Shown here piece after piece: positions 31,113 to 41,568 of a stretch of DNA of 64,000 nucleotides (positions are counted from its first letter, which is position 1; each line of letters starts with the position of its first letter). Below the pieces are notes generated by a model that searched no databases, was not told where the DNA came from, and was given only the letters and a program-made list of their open reading frames with translations. Origin of the DNA: Cyathus striatus. Taxonomy: Eukaryota; Basidiomycota; Agaricomycetes; Agaricales; Nidulariaceae. Both the position numbers and the translations under genes were made by a program. The stretch covers positions 2,728,001 to 2,792,000 of the forward strand of contig JAOVFP010000013.1 in NCBI GenBank assembly GCA_025738555.1. Reading direction: 5' to 3'.

Positions 31113-34100
31113 TTAAATCAGGAAAGATGGTAAGCTAACTCCTGAGGAACACAAGTGTGCCACATGGATGGCAACCTATGTCTCTTCTGTGGGAAACCTG
31201 GTCATTGTGCTAAGGACTGCCATAAGGCATCCTCCTCAGCAGCTAAAGCTCACACTGCAACCATCTCCACACCCACTGTCGAGGACTCTATTTTGAACTC
31301 TGAAGAGAGCTTGAAAAAATAGAGTGCAGCCCTCAGGTTCCCATACAGACTGAGGGCCACATTGATCTCTCCTATACACCCAGGGAGATCTGCCTCAATG
31401 CATCCACTCTTTATGACCCCCAAGCATTACACATTTATTTATTATCTACTTCTGCATCCGATTCCACACTTTCTTTTTCCTTTTCCACACTAGTAGATTC
31501 TGATTCAACCCACTGCTTTGTAGACTCGCATTTTACTCAGTTGCACAACCTTCCAACCACTCCATGCACCTCTATTCCTTTAAAGCTCTTTGACAGGTCC
31601 TCGAACTCTATACTTACTCAAGTTGCTACTATCCCTGTAACATTTCCATCTGGTGAATGCATAACTATGGACTTTTATGTCACTCTGCTTGACTTGTTGT
31701 GCTCTGTGGTTCTAGGTTTCAACTGGCTCTCCCTATACAATCCATTGATTGATTGGACTAAGAGATGTATCTTAGGATTCCAAACCACAGCCTCATGCCC
31801 ATCATTTCCATCTTTGTCAACAACCTCTGAGGAAGCTTCTGCACTTCTGACCTCTGCTTCACCAGATGCAAACCAACCTCTGTAACCAACAACTCTGATC
31901 CAAATATCCTTAATCAACACTGTCACATTCCTTCGTGCTAGTAAGTTCAAAGGTGCTCAAATGTTTAGAATACAACTTGGAGCCGTCATTTCTGCTGCTG
32001 CCATGTCCACACTCGATGAGGACCCAGCAGACCTCGCAAAAGTGCCCACTGAGTATCATGAATTCACTGATGTCTTCAGCAAAAGTCATGCTAACTCCCT
32101 TGCCCCGCATTGCCCCTATGACCTTCAAATCAATCTTGAAGAAGGAGAATCCCCTCCTGTAGGAATGATCTACTCGCTCTCTCAGAGTGAGCTTGGGGCT
32201 CTATGTGAATTTATTGATGAGCATCTTCATATTGGTTTTATCCATCCTTCTCACTCACTACATGGTGCACTTGTTCTTTTTGTTTGCAAAAAGGATAGCT
32301 CACTATGGCTCTGCATTGATTTCAGAGAACTTACTGAATACTTTCAACTGATTGTTCAGTCATGCATCATGCAGGACCTCTGAACAGAACAATTTAGACC
32401 TCTTGTCATGCATCATGAACAGCCATGAACAAAGGTTCAGTGAACATAAAAGAATGAATTTTTAGAAAATCTACAAAATTTTTGATAAACAACATAAGTG
32501 CTCTCTTATAAATGGGACACTATTGTACACAATTCATTATTTATTGTACTTGGGTAAATAAGCTTTGTTTAAAAAATTCCAAGATGGGTACATGCCCTGA
32601 ATGATGCTTTGGTCAATAGGAGACATGAACAAATTTTATGTCAGTCACACATCAGACAGGGCAATGAACAGAACAATATTGAAACATTAGTGTCACACTG
32701 AAGATCCATGAACAATTGGTCAAAAGTATCCAGTAATGCCATATCAAAGAAAGATTGATATGCCCTTCCACTTATTTCTGACCTTCTCAACTCTCCACAC
32801 AAGGCCTGCATTTATACCAAAATCAACCTTCACCATGCCTACCACCTGGTCCATGTTGCTGAGGGAGATGAATGAAAGATGGCTTTCCACACTCATTATG
32901 GGTCCTTCAAATAGTTAGTAATGCTGTTTGGACTCACTAATGCTCCTGCTGCCTTCCAGCATTTCATGAACAATGTATTCAAGGATTTACTTGACATTTG
33001 TGTAACTGTCTACCTCAATGACATTCTCATATACTCAAATAACCTTGCCAACTATCAGAAGCATGTTTGTGAAGTCCTCAAATGTTTATGCCAATATGGC
33101 CTTTACACATGTGCAAACAAATGTGAATTCCATTCCAAGTCTATTGAGTATTTGGGTTACATTCTTTCTCCAAGCAGACTCACTATGTCTCAAGAGAAAG
33201 TAAAGACCATCCAGAACTGGCCTGAACCCAAGAAAGTTAAAGATGTTCAGTTCTTCTTGGGGTTTGCAAACTTCTATTGCTGTTTCATCTTTAATTATTC
33301 TGATATAGTTGTGCCACTTATATGACTAACTCAGAAAGGCCTCAAGTGGGATTTCTCTCCTGCTTGCTGCACAGCTTTTGATTCACTCAAAACAGCTTTC
33401 ACCACTGCCAATCCTCACCCATTGGATTCCTGATGCACAACTCATTGTTGAAACTGACACCTCTGACTATGCATTGGCAGCCATCCTCTCTATTATTACT
33501 GAGAATGGCGAAATCCACCCTATTGCATTCCACTCCCATACTTTTATCTCCCCCAAACTTAATTATAATACTCATGATGGGGAACTTCTAGCTATCTTCG
33601 AGGCCTTCTGCATCTGGTGCCATTATCTCAAAGGTGTGGGCTCTCCAATCAATGTTATTACAGACCATAAAAACCTGGAATATTTTTTCACAACAAAAAT
33701 CCTCACCCATTGACAAGCCTTGTTGGTCAAAGTACCTCTCTCAATTTCACCTAATCATTCATTTCTGTCCTGGCAAGCTTGGTACAAAGTCAGACTCATT
33801 AACTAGATGCTGGGACATCTACTCTAAAGGGGGGATAATGACTATGCAAAGGTTAATCCACATAACTTCCATCCTGTGTTCACTCATTTCCAGCTCCAAG
33901 CTTCACTTCAAGCTACCACACTCATTTTTCTGACCTTACATGCCAGTGTAATCATAGATGTTGAACAACTCCATAATGACATCCTTGCTGTGTTACCTTC
34001 TGATCCCATTGCACGCATTCACCTTGCTAACCCAGTTAACTGGTAGTCTATTGATGACAAAGGTTTTCTTCATCTAGACAACTGTATTTGGGTTCCTACC

Positions 34101-35404
34101 TCTCCTGACTTTCCCAACCTACAACTCTGCATTCTTTTGTACAAACATGATCACATCCTTTCTGGCCACTATAGTCAGAACAAGATGTTAAACTTGATCT
34201 GCCATGAGTACACCTGGCCTGGTCTTCATACCCTCATAAAAGACTATTGTAAGTCTTGCACTACTTGTATGCATAACAAACCACAGTGATACCAGCCATA
34301 CAGAACCTTGAAGCAATTGCCAATTCCTGAACAGCCATGGAACTCAATATCAATGGATTTTATTAGTACTCTACTGACCTTATCTGCTTATGACAAAGAG
34401 TTCAATGCAGTACTTGTCATTGTTGACCATCTTACAAAGCAAGCTATATTCATCCCCACCACAAACAAGCTTACCTCAGAAAAGCTTGCCAAGCTTTTCA
34501 TTCTCCATATTTTCTCTAAACATGGTATTCCATCTCATGTTATGTCAGATCAAGGAAAGGAGTTCATCTCCCATTTCTTCCTGCTCTTTAGGTACCATTC
34601 TCAATATAAATCTTCATTTCACCTCTGGTTATCATTCAGAAGGCAACAGTCAGACTGAACACACTAATCAGACACTGGAACAGTACATCCACATTTATTG
34701 CAACTACCAGCAAGACAATTGGACTCTACTCCTTCCCCTCGCTGAGTTCACATACAATAATGCTTCTAGTGCTACCACAGGTGTTTCCCCATTCTTTGCT
34801 AACAAAGGCTATAATCTGAACCTTGCTGTGTACCCCAAACATGACATTACTGCTGCCCATGCCCACAAATTTGCTGTCAATCTTGATGAACTTCACCAGA
34901 TGCTCAAGTCTGAAATAGCAGCTGCTCAGAAGCACTATCAAGGACTTGTGGATAAGAAGAGACTCCCCTCTCCTGAGTTTCCAATTGGTTCCAAAGCCTT
35001 CATCAAATCTGAGCACTTCTGCACTACTAGACCTACATGAAAGTTCACCAAGAAATACCTAGGTCTGTTCAAAATTATTGCCTCTCCCAGTACTCACTCC
35101 CACACTCTCCAACTCCCCGATACCTACCATTCCATACATCCTGTCTTCCACATCTCCATGCTCAAAACATCCACCAAGAACACTATACCTGGTTGTGTCA
35201 TTTCACCCCCTCCACCTGTCAAATTCAAAGATGGTGAAATCGAATACAAAATCACCAAAATTCTGGACTCAAAAATCAACAAACATCTCAAGTGCAAACT
35301 CAAGTACTTCATACAGTGGAATGGCTATCAAGACACTAACGAGAAGTTCTCTTGGCTACCCACATCCGAGCTTGATAATGTGGCTGAGTTTGTTGAAGAG
35401 TTTC
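31113..35404 (+). pseudogene. pol: Older chromovirus of family C (element G2), gag end to chromodomain, heavily decayed
   Basis: It starts in the gag C-terminus (GKLTPEE-like, then CLFCGKPGHCAKDC), passes a stop after the A6 run at about 31322, and continues through protease linker (LVDSDSTHCF-like), RT (MLFGLTNAPAAF; the active box reads Y-L-N-D-I instead of Y-L-D-D-I), RNase H (ETDTSDYALAAIL), integrase (SISMDFISTL, SDQGKEFISHFF) and a chromodomain (YFIQWNGYQDTNEKFSW) to 35404. It aligns along its length with the intact copy at 24466-28190 but is rich in stops and shifts and poor in CpG. A MITE interrupts the RT at 32334. Its left end is cut within gag and its right end is cut by LTR A. Confidence 0.88.
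32334..32733. mobile_element. 400-bp MITE with TIRs and TA duplication
   Basis: The insert begins CTGAATACTTTCAACTGATT and the reverse complement of its end reads CTGGATACTTTTGACCAATT; both go on with GTTCA. It is flanked by TA at 32332-32333 and 32734-32735. Removing it restores the RT sequence of G2 (AISKKD...), as in the intact copy. The TA site and TIRs point to a Tc1/mariner-type non-autonomous element. The interior contains several CATGAACA words and no ORF. Confidence 0.87.
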
Positions 35405-35962
35405 TGTTAGATATTCTGAGTTGCACAGCTTCTTTGACAGCTGTCACTTGTCATCTGTCATACTTGACAGTTCTGTGATTGACAGATATGTGATTGACAG
35501 ATTGACAGCTGTCTGTTACCTTAGTTACATGGACCTTGGTTGGGACTTTGGTAGACAGCTTTAGTATATATACACTCTGTAACTTGGTAGTTGATAACAA
35601 GTTTCCTCCCCATTTTGTGTTTGTGTCAGTGTTTGTGTCTGAGCTCTTGCACCTTTACCACTCTCTCTTTGCTTCATTATCACACCCGTTCTGTGATTGA
35701 CAGATCCTTGATTGACAGTTCTGTGATTGACAGATTGACAGCTATCAGTTACCTTAGTTACATGGACCTTGGTTGGGACTTTGGTAGACACCCTCAGTAT
35801 ATATAAACACTCTGTAACTTGGTAGTAGTAAATAAGTTTCCTCCCCATCTTGTGTCTGTGTCTGTGTTTGTGTCTGAGTCTTTGCTCCACTATCACCCTC
35901 TTTGCTTCTTTATCACACTCTATTCTCTCAATCACCCTCCTTTATTCTTGTTACTTCTGACA
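35405..35962 (+). repeat. Two truncated LTR A copies in tandem (copy 5a/5b)
   Basis: Copy 5a (35405-35687) lacks the last about 45 bp; copy 5b (35688-35962) lacks the first about 75 bp. The junction CACACC/CGTTCTGTGATTG is internal to both. They interrupt the chromodomain end of G2. Flanks GTTTC and ACTAC do not match. A deletion across two adjacent LTRs, or unequal exchange, would explain this. Confidence 0.85.
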
Positions 35963-36356
35963 ACTACTTCATCCCTTTTAGTCTCACACCTCTAACTACT
36001 CTTATTTTTCACTTCCACATTTCTGCACTTCTGCATTTCCCATTCCAATCTCACTTTATTTCTGCAAGATGACAAGTACAAAAAATATATTAAAACTAAT
36101 TATTAGGTCCCTTGCATCTGGGACCCAATCTCTGGCTCATCATCCTCCTCTGCACTTATGCTTGTCACATGTCATGGCTGCAATGTGCATCAATCATCAT
36201 GCTCTTTGTGCATGTTACATTTGTCACAATTTTCACAGTTTAGTAATGTAATTCAGCCTTTGATATTGACAACATATTTAAATTTGAAACTATATTAAAA
36301 GAAGGATACTCAACAATAGTATGTGCATGAACCACTTCCTGATGCTCTCTGAGTAG
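35963..36356. other. Unassigned sequence between LTR A and the rDNA fragment
   Basis: No feature could be supported. The first bases may be the last codons of G2. The region near 36,150-36,230 contains CACATGTCATGGCTGCAATG-like words similar to the minisatellite of X. Confidence 0.35.
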
Positions 36357-36430
36357 TTACCTGGTTGATTCTATCAGTAGTCATATGCTTGTCTCAAATA
36401 TTAAGCTATGTATGTCTATGTATAAATGAC
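36357..36430 (+). rRNA. Fragment of the 5' end of 18S rRNA (pseudogene, about 74 nt)
   Basis: The sequence TACCTGGTTGATTCTATC followed by AGTAGTCATATGCTTGTCTC and TTAAGCTATGTATGTCTATG is the universally conserved start of eukaryotic 18S rRNA with several changes, mostly C-to-T (for example CCATGCATG to CTATGTATG). The match ends near 36430. It is a dispersed, decayed copy and not a working rDNA unit. Confidence 0.85.
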
Positions 36431-36442
36431 ATATATCAGAGA

Positions 36443-36505
36443 TATGAATGCATATGGCAGTGTAAAAGTTAAACTGATTGTGATATAATATCAATAAGGG
36501 TGGAG
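36443..36505 (+). repeat. Short remnant resembling LTR of chromovirus C
   Basis: GAATGCATATGGCAGTGTAA with AAGTTAAACTGATTGTGATA resembles GAGCGCGTATGGCGGTGTAA with AGTAAAACAGATAGTGGC at 22069-22108, with mostly C-to-T and G-to-A differences. It abuts the 18S fragment. Confidence 0.5.
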
Positions 36506-36782
36506 ATAGTTTTCATTACTTCTCTGTATCAATAAAGCAAACTGTCATGTAGTCATATATGTAAGAGTAGCAAGATTCTATTGAATGATATAAGTACTCA
36601 GGTCTCGCATGAGTAGCAAGTCTATGTATTACCTATTGAATGATATAAGTACTACAATAGGTAATGTAAGCATAATGAAAGAAAGATATCAACACATACA
36701 GCTCACCTCAGGTCTCACATGAGTAGCAAGTCTGAGGAGAGCTGTCATGCTTTCTAATCTACTTATATAAAGGAAAATTTAC

Positions 36783-38157
36783 AAAGACGGTGTCATTCAA
36801 GGTAATAGATACCTTAGGTGTTTGGCAGGAAGTGACTTTATTCATACCTAGCACCTGGGGGTTGAGGGATACTGATTGTATGTATTCCTGCAAACTCCTA
36901 TGATATGGAATGTACAGTAAAGACTGTAAATGGGCAATGAACTGTAGAGCTTTGCTAGGTTTGCTTAGAACTTGGCCCATGACTGGCGTGGTACAGCAAA
37001 GGCTGTAAATAAGAGATGAACTGTGGGAGTTTCTAGAGTATACAGCTAAAGCTGTATAGGGTAACAACTGCTAGAAACACTAAGAAAGCTTGTATGTACA
37101 GCAAAAGCTATATATAAAGATTGGTACTGTGGTGAAGGTCAAAACGAAGTTGAGGGCCTTGGTTGTTTCTGACTGTAGCTTGGTGGCTGCAGTGCATAAA
37201 CTAATATTTGCTGCTACTAAATAGATATGATAAAAGTGACATTGAGATTTGATACATTGAGTTGAGCTGCATTACATTGAGTTGAGTTGAGTTACATTGA
37301 GATTACTATGAATATATTTATATGGTGAGTTGAGCTGTGTCATTTACGTTACTAATAGAACTGAAGAAAAGCACAATAGATTCTGTATCTAATGTGTAAG
37401 AATAACTACTTGAGATGAACAGGTGAGTAAGATCCTAGCTAGTGACGGGCTATTTGGTAATAGATAAAACTACTATCCAAGGTTCAATTCCTCTCTCCTT
37501 TTATGCTCTTTTCCTCCTACTGCTGACTAATCCTATCCAAAACCAATCCTACATTGTCCTTTAAATTTGGTAATGGTAGATCCATTGTTTTGAGGTGGAG
37601 GCTGTGCAGAACAATGGTGTTTGAGGAGATGAGTCAGGTCTTGAACAATGGTGACAGAAATAGTATTACATTGTTCTGGTGATGAACAATGAAATTCTAT
37701 TTATAGATCCCAATAAACAATGGGCATGAAGACAATGGGTGAATAGGAGGACATTGTTCTGCACAATGGGTGCAAAAGAACAATGGAGTCCTATTATTAG
37801 AAACAATAGTATATCCTTGGTAAGCAAATGCATAGGCATTGTTCTGAACAATGGGTGTGAGGAACAATGGAGTTCTATTATTAGAAACAATGACATGTCC
37901 TTGGTAATCAAATGCATAGGCATTGTTCTTGAACAATGGGTGTGAAGAACAATGGTGTCCTATTTTTAATGGTATTGATTATTGGTCACCAAGATGTTGG
38001 GTATTGACTTGTGTTTCCATATATTTGTTTCTTGAGAAGTAGTGCCTCATGAGAATTATTTGGTAGTGTATTCAGAAAGATTCAGATGATGTGGATTCTG
38101 AACATCAGGCCATATAGCCATATGTGTGTGTTTATAACTAATCAAGTTTCACCCACA
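36783..38157. other. Insert of unknown type within solo LTR D
   Basis: About 1375 bp without a gene. It contains four copies of a TACAGCAAAAGCTGTA-like inverted motif (near 36910, 36990, 37040, 37090), a run of TTGAGTTGAG with ACATTGAG (37245-37310), and an ACAATGG-rich minisatellite (37580-37970). No clear terminal repeats or target-site duplication were found. Confidence 0.5.
37751..37970. repeat. Tandem repeat of 84-87 bp units, 2.6 copies
   Basis: Units at about 37751-37837, 37838-37921 and a partial at 37922-37970 share ATTGTTCTGAACAATGGGTG, CTATTATTAGAAACAAT and CCTTGGTAATCAAATGCATA. Each unit contains the inverted repeat ATTGTTCTGAACAAT. Confidence 0.8.
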
Positions 38158-38270
38158 AAATGGAAGCAAATGAAGGATATGAATCATAGTAGTGGCATCC
38201 TGCTGGCTGACTTCTTGGCACATCAAAAGCGCACTGATTGCCTTTAGCAATCGCATGCTCCAACAATATA

Positions 38271-39359
38271 TAGTAAGCATTAGGCAGTAGCATATGTATG
38301 CTATACCTGCACAGGTCACAGGTAAGAATACCAGTTGGTACAGGTTTGGGTCAGGTCTTCAAGATCCATAATCTGCTGGCACCCATAGATAGTGTATTGA
38401 ATAAAAATGTCAGGAACAAAGTTGCTGTGAGCATAGTACCTTTTATTAAGTGTATAGTATACATTACTGTACTAAGTGTTTGTGACTACAGCAAAACTCA
38501 GTTTTTCATTTTGTTCAGCTTGCAAGGCTGAGCTTAGGTGATATAAAATTATGCAATTCATTAAAACTAACATTGCTACTCCAATTTATTTAGTATATTA
38601 TCAACATGAAATATCTAAGTAGCCTTATGCTTCATAGTCATAATGAACCTACATATGTATTTTTAGGCCACTTCATTCTATTTCTATAAATGATATTGTT
38701 TGCCTCTTTCCTTGTACACAGATAATAAGATTTCTACTCTAAATCAAAATCACTCATTTCCTATTTGAATAGACAGATTGCACTAGTAAATACTGGTTAC
38801 ATGTGCTATGGGTATGTTCCATACTGCTGTATATTGGACTTAATACAACTTTCATTTAATTTGTAATGCTTGTATTGGTCTGAATATATTATTGAACATT
38901 TGAATCCAATTAATAATATCTTTCTAAACTGATGTAACTCTTTCAAATCAGTCTGTATTTGTATCACTTTTTGTATGGTACAGGCCCTCTCTCTATGACA
39001 TGATTGTAACAAGTCTATGAACATTTAAATCAACTGCTTGGATTGGCTTGAATATGTAATTGAACCTTTTCATTTTGTTTGAATATATTAATAATTTTGA
39101 TTAAAACTCTTCTAGCTCTTTCAAGTCAATCCACATTCATATCAGGTTTTGTATGATAAGGACCATCAGTGTGAATTGATCAAAATATATAATTGGGGGA
39201 GTCACAGTAAAACCCATGGGTTACCATGGGTATGGGTTGCTGTGTGTGTAAACTTGACATGTGACATGTATCAAAGATATAATAAACATGAAAACTGTAA
39301 TGGGTTGGTAGAGCATAACAAGTGACATGCTTGTAAAACATGAGGACTGAGAACTCATG
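38271..39359. repeat. Unassigned DNA with a tandem pair of about 167 bp
   Basis: The stretches at about 38876-39042 and 39043-39175 share TTGAATATGTAATTGAAC-, AACTCTTTCAAATCA- and TTTTGTATGGTACAGGCC-like words. Near 39210 the sequence ACCCATGGGTTACCATGGGT occurs; similar CCCATGGG words flank the hAT element around 51,340. No gene is visible. Confidence 0.5.
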
Positions 39360-40355
39360 AAAGGCATGATGCATGCAAGTGTGACAAATGTGAAGTGTGG
39401 GAAAAGCGTGACAAATGTGAAGTGCAAGAACATGTGTGACAAATGTGATGCATGAGAAATACAATAGGCATGGGAATGTATGTGATAAACATGATGTGCA
39501 GATATATGCATGACAAATATGAGTGCAAGAAAGTGTGACAATTGTGAAGTGCATGTATATATGTGACAAAATATGACATGTGGGAATAATGTGACAGATG
39601 TGATGCATGAGATGTGATACATGAGAAATACTGACAAATATAATGTGTGGGAATACACATCAAAAATGTGATGTGTAGAAAGAATGTGACAAATGTGATG
39701 TGTGGGAACTATATGAAGCACAAGAAATGTAAGAAGTGCAGGAAATATGTGAAGCATAGGAAATATATGAAGTATGGGAAATATATGAAGCATAGGAAAT
39801 ATATGAAGTGTGAGAATATGTGTGACAGCTGTGATGCGCGAGAAGAATGTGACAAATGTAATGCACAGGAAATATGTGAAGTGTGGGAACTATATAAAGC
39901 GTGGGAATGTAAGAAGCGCGAGAATATGTATGATAACTGTGACACACAAGAAGAATGTGACAATTGTGATGCGTGGGAAATCTGTGACAATTGTGACACA
40001 CCCGGAAAATGTGACAAATTCATACAATAATGGCTAACCATCCATACTAATATTCAATTAGTAACAATCAATGATTGTTTATGATTGCCTATAGTATTCC
40101 TAGTAGTACCATTCAAATAGAATCAATCAATGATTGTTTATGATTGCTTATAGTATTCTTAGTAGTACTATTCAAATAGAACAAATAAATGATTTTTTAT
40201 GATTGCCTATAATATTATCACAGTAATGCAATTAAAATAAAACAAAGTAATGATTGTTTATGATTGTCTGAAGTAAGTAGTATTACTAGTACACATACAA
40301 AAAAGACAATCATATAGCCCTGCCATTATATGACTTTCTTTAGCTGACACTTATG
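39360..40355 (-). repeat. Right terminal inverted repeat and minisatellite of X
   Basis: The outer end mirrors the left arm. Inward lie three to four units of about 60 bp (ATGATTGTTTATGATTGCCTA) and then an extended minisatellite of GTGACAAATGTGATGCATGAG and GGAAATATATGAAGCATA units reaching about 39360. The short frames on either strand are translations of these repeats. Confidence 0.75.
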
Positions 40356-40885
40356 AATGAAGTCATCTACATGAAACAACCACCAGGACTACACCTTACC
40401 TTGGATCCAAAGAAAGCACTATGCCTCCTATGCCCCATCTATGACCTCCAACAAAGTGAAAGACATTGGTATCACAAGCTCCTACATATCTTGAAGAAGA
40501 ACTTGGCCATGAAACAATGCAATGTTGACCAAACAGTCTTTTCTGCATCAACAAGAAAGGGATGGTCGTTATCACTGCACATGTTGATGATTTAACTATT
40601 GTGACATCTTGTTGACATTGGTGGAAGAGGTAAAAGATATACTGAGGAAGGATGTGGAGATCTCAGACATGGATGAGATCCACTGGATTTTAGGTTTTGT
40701 GGTCCATAGGAATCATGAGGAACATACCCTCTCACTATCACAGAAAGTGTATGTCAAGTCTATTCTTGAATGGTATAGTTTCAAGAACTTGAAACCATGT
40801 GTGATGCCCATGAGCTCAGCAACGAAGCTATCTAAGTCCCAGGAACCCCAAACTGTGGAAGAGTTTGCTACTATGTGTGACAAGC
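40356..40885 (+). pseudogene. pol: Copia D reverse transcriptase, middle segment
   Basis: Begins with N-E-V-I-Y-M-K-Q-P-P-G directly after X, then LCPIYDLQQSERHWYHKL (usual Y-G-L-K-Q). The active box reads H-V-D-D-L near 40583 after a frame change, followed by ISDMDEIHWILGFVVHRN and LKPCVMPM. It is cut at 40885 by element Y. Confidence 0.85.
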
Positions 40886-41274
40886 TGTTAGCAACAGACG
40901 AGCAAACACTCAAAGTCGAACTCAAACACTCGAAAAGATAGAAGCAAAGTGAATCTTATTGCAAGTCTGGAATAAACTAGCACAAGAATAGAGAATGTTT
41001 AACTAAAATGACTGTATTTATAATGAAAGTCCATGAGGGAATCACATGTAATCTAGCCTACACTATAATGCATGTTTACTGTGCTTCTACTGTGCAAACT
41101 CATGTACTATGTATGTAACAAGCATGGCTGAACTGTGGACTGTGCTCATAGTCTTGATGAATAATGCATGTCAATATGCATGGTGTCTGCATTGTGTGTC
41201 AGGTGATATATGTCAGGTGACTATGATAAGATAAGATATACAGATTAGATAAGATAAAGTGTGAAATCCTAACA
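40886..41274 (-). repeat. 3' LTR of element Y
   Basis: 389 bp, TGTTAGGATTTCACAC to ...AACA on the minus strand. By eye it is identical to the 5' LTR except for six differences within the last about 45 bp on the minus strand. Confidence 0.92.
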
Positions 41275-41568
41275 TTACCCCCCCTTTAAAGGTCGTGTCC
41301 TCATGACATTTCTATGATCATTGGGGGTAGTAATAGTCACAAATGAAAAGAAGGAAGATCGGGAGGTATTTGCTGATAAATAAAATGGCAAGGCAGGGGG
41401 AGGGGATGGCAGGGCAGTAAAGAACGAGAATTACTTCATCGGAAAACATGATAGTAGTTTGGAATAATGAATTTGGTAAAGGAATGTTGTATATTTATAT
41501 ATTTAGAGCTCCAGGATGTTTCTGATGGAATTTATTAAGGAAACTCTTGGCTCCTGCTAGTGCGTTGA

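Larger units (their letters stand above)
36560..38265 (-). repeat. Solo LTR, family D, interrupted by about 1.4 kb (TSD ATATA)
   Basis: On the minus strand it begins TGTTGGAGCATGCGATTGCT (as in the 3' LTR of copia D at 49651) and ends GCTACTCTTACA. ATATA flanks both sides (36555-36559 and 38266-38270). The LTR sequence is present at 38158-38265 and 36560-36782; the part between is an insertion of unknown type. Confidence 0.82.
21584..40355. mobile_element. Element X: about 18.8 kb insert with long terminal inverted repeats in copia D
   Basis: The outer arms are inverted copies of each other: 21584-21689 plus 30628-31112 on the left and about 39743-40355 on the right. Both arms contain CATATAATGGCAGGGCTATA near the end, then GTATGTGTACTAGTAATACT, then a minisatellite of CATTTGTCACATTC units. 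AATGAA flanks both sides (21578-21583 and 40356-40361); over 8 bp the flanks agree at six positions. The copia D frame is restored by removing it. No transposase gene was recognised inside; the interior is filled with later retrotransposon insertions, so X may be non-autonomous or have lost its gene. Confidence 0.75.

Noticed and set aside
37430..37500. AAGGTTCAATTCCTC preceded by CTAGCTAGTGACGGG, resembling Pol III box B and box A
   Set aside because: No acceptor stem or T stem can be formed, so it is not called as a tRNA.
39180..40041. Cys/His-rich ORFs on the minus strand and Lys/Cys-rich ORFs on the plus strand
   Set aside because: They are translations of the GTGACAAATGTG and GGAAATATATGAAG minisatellite of element X.
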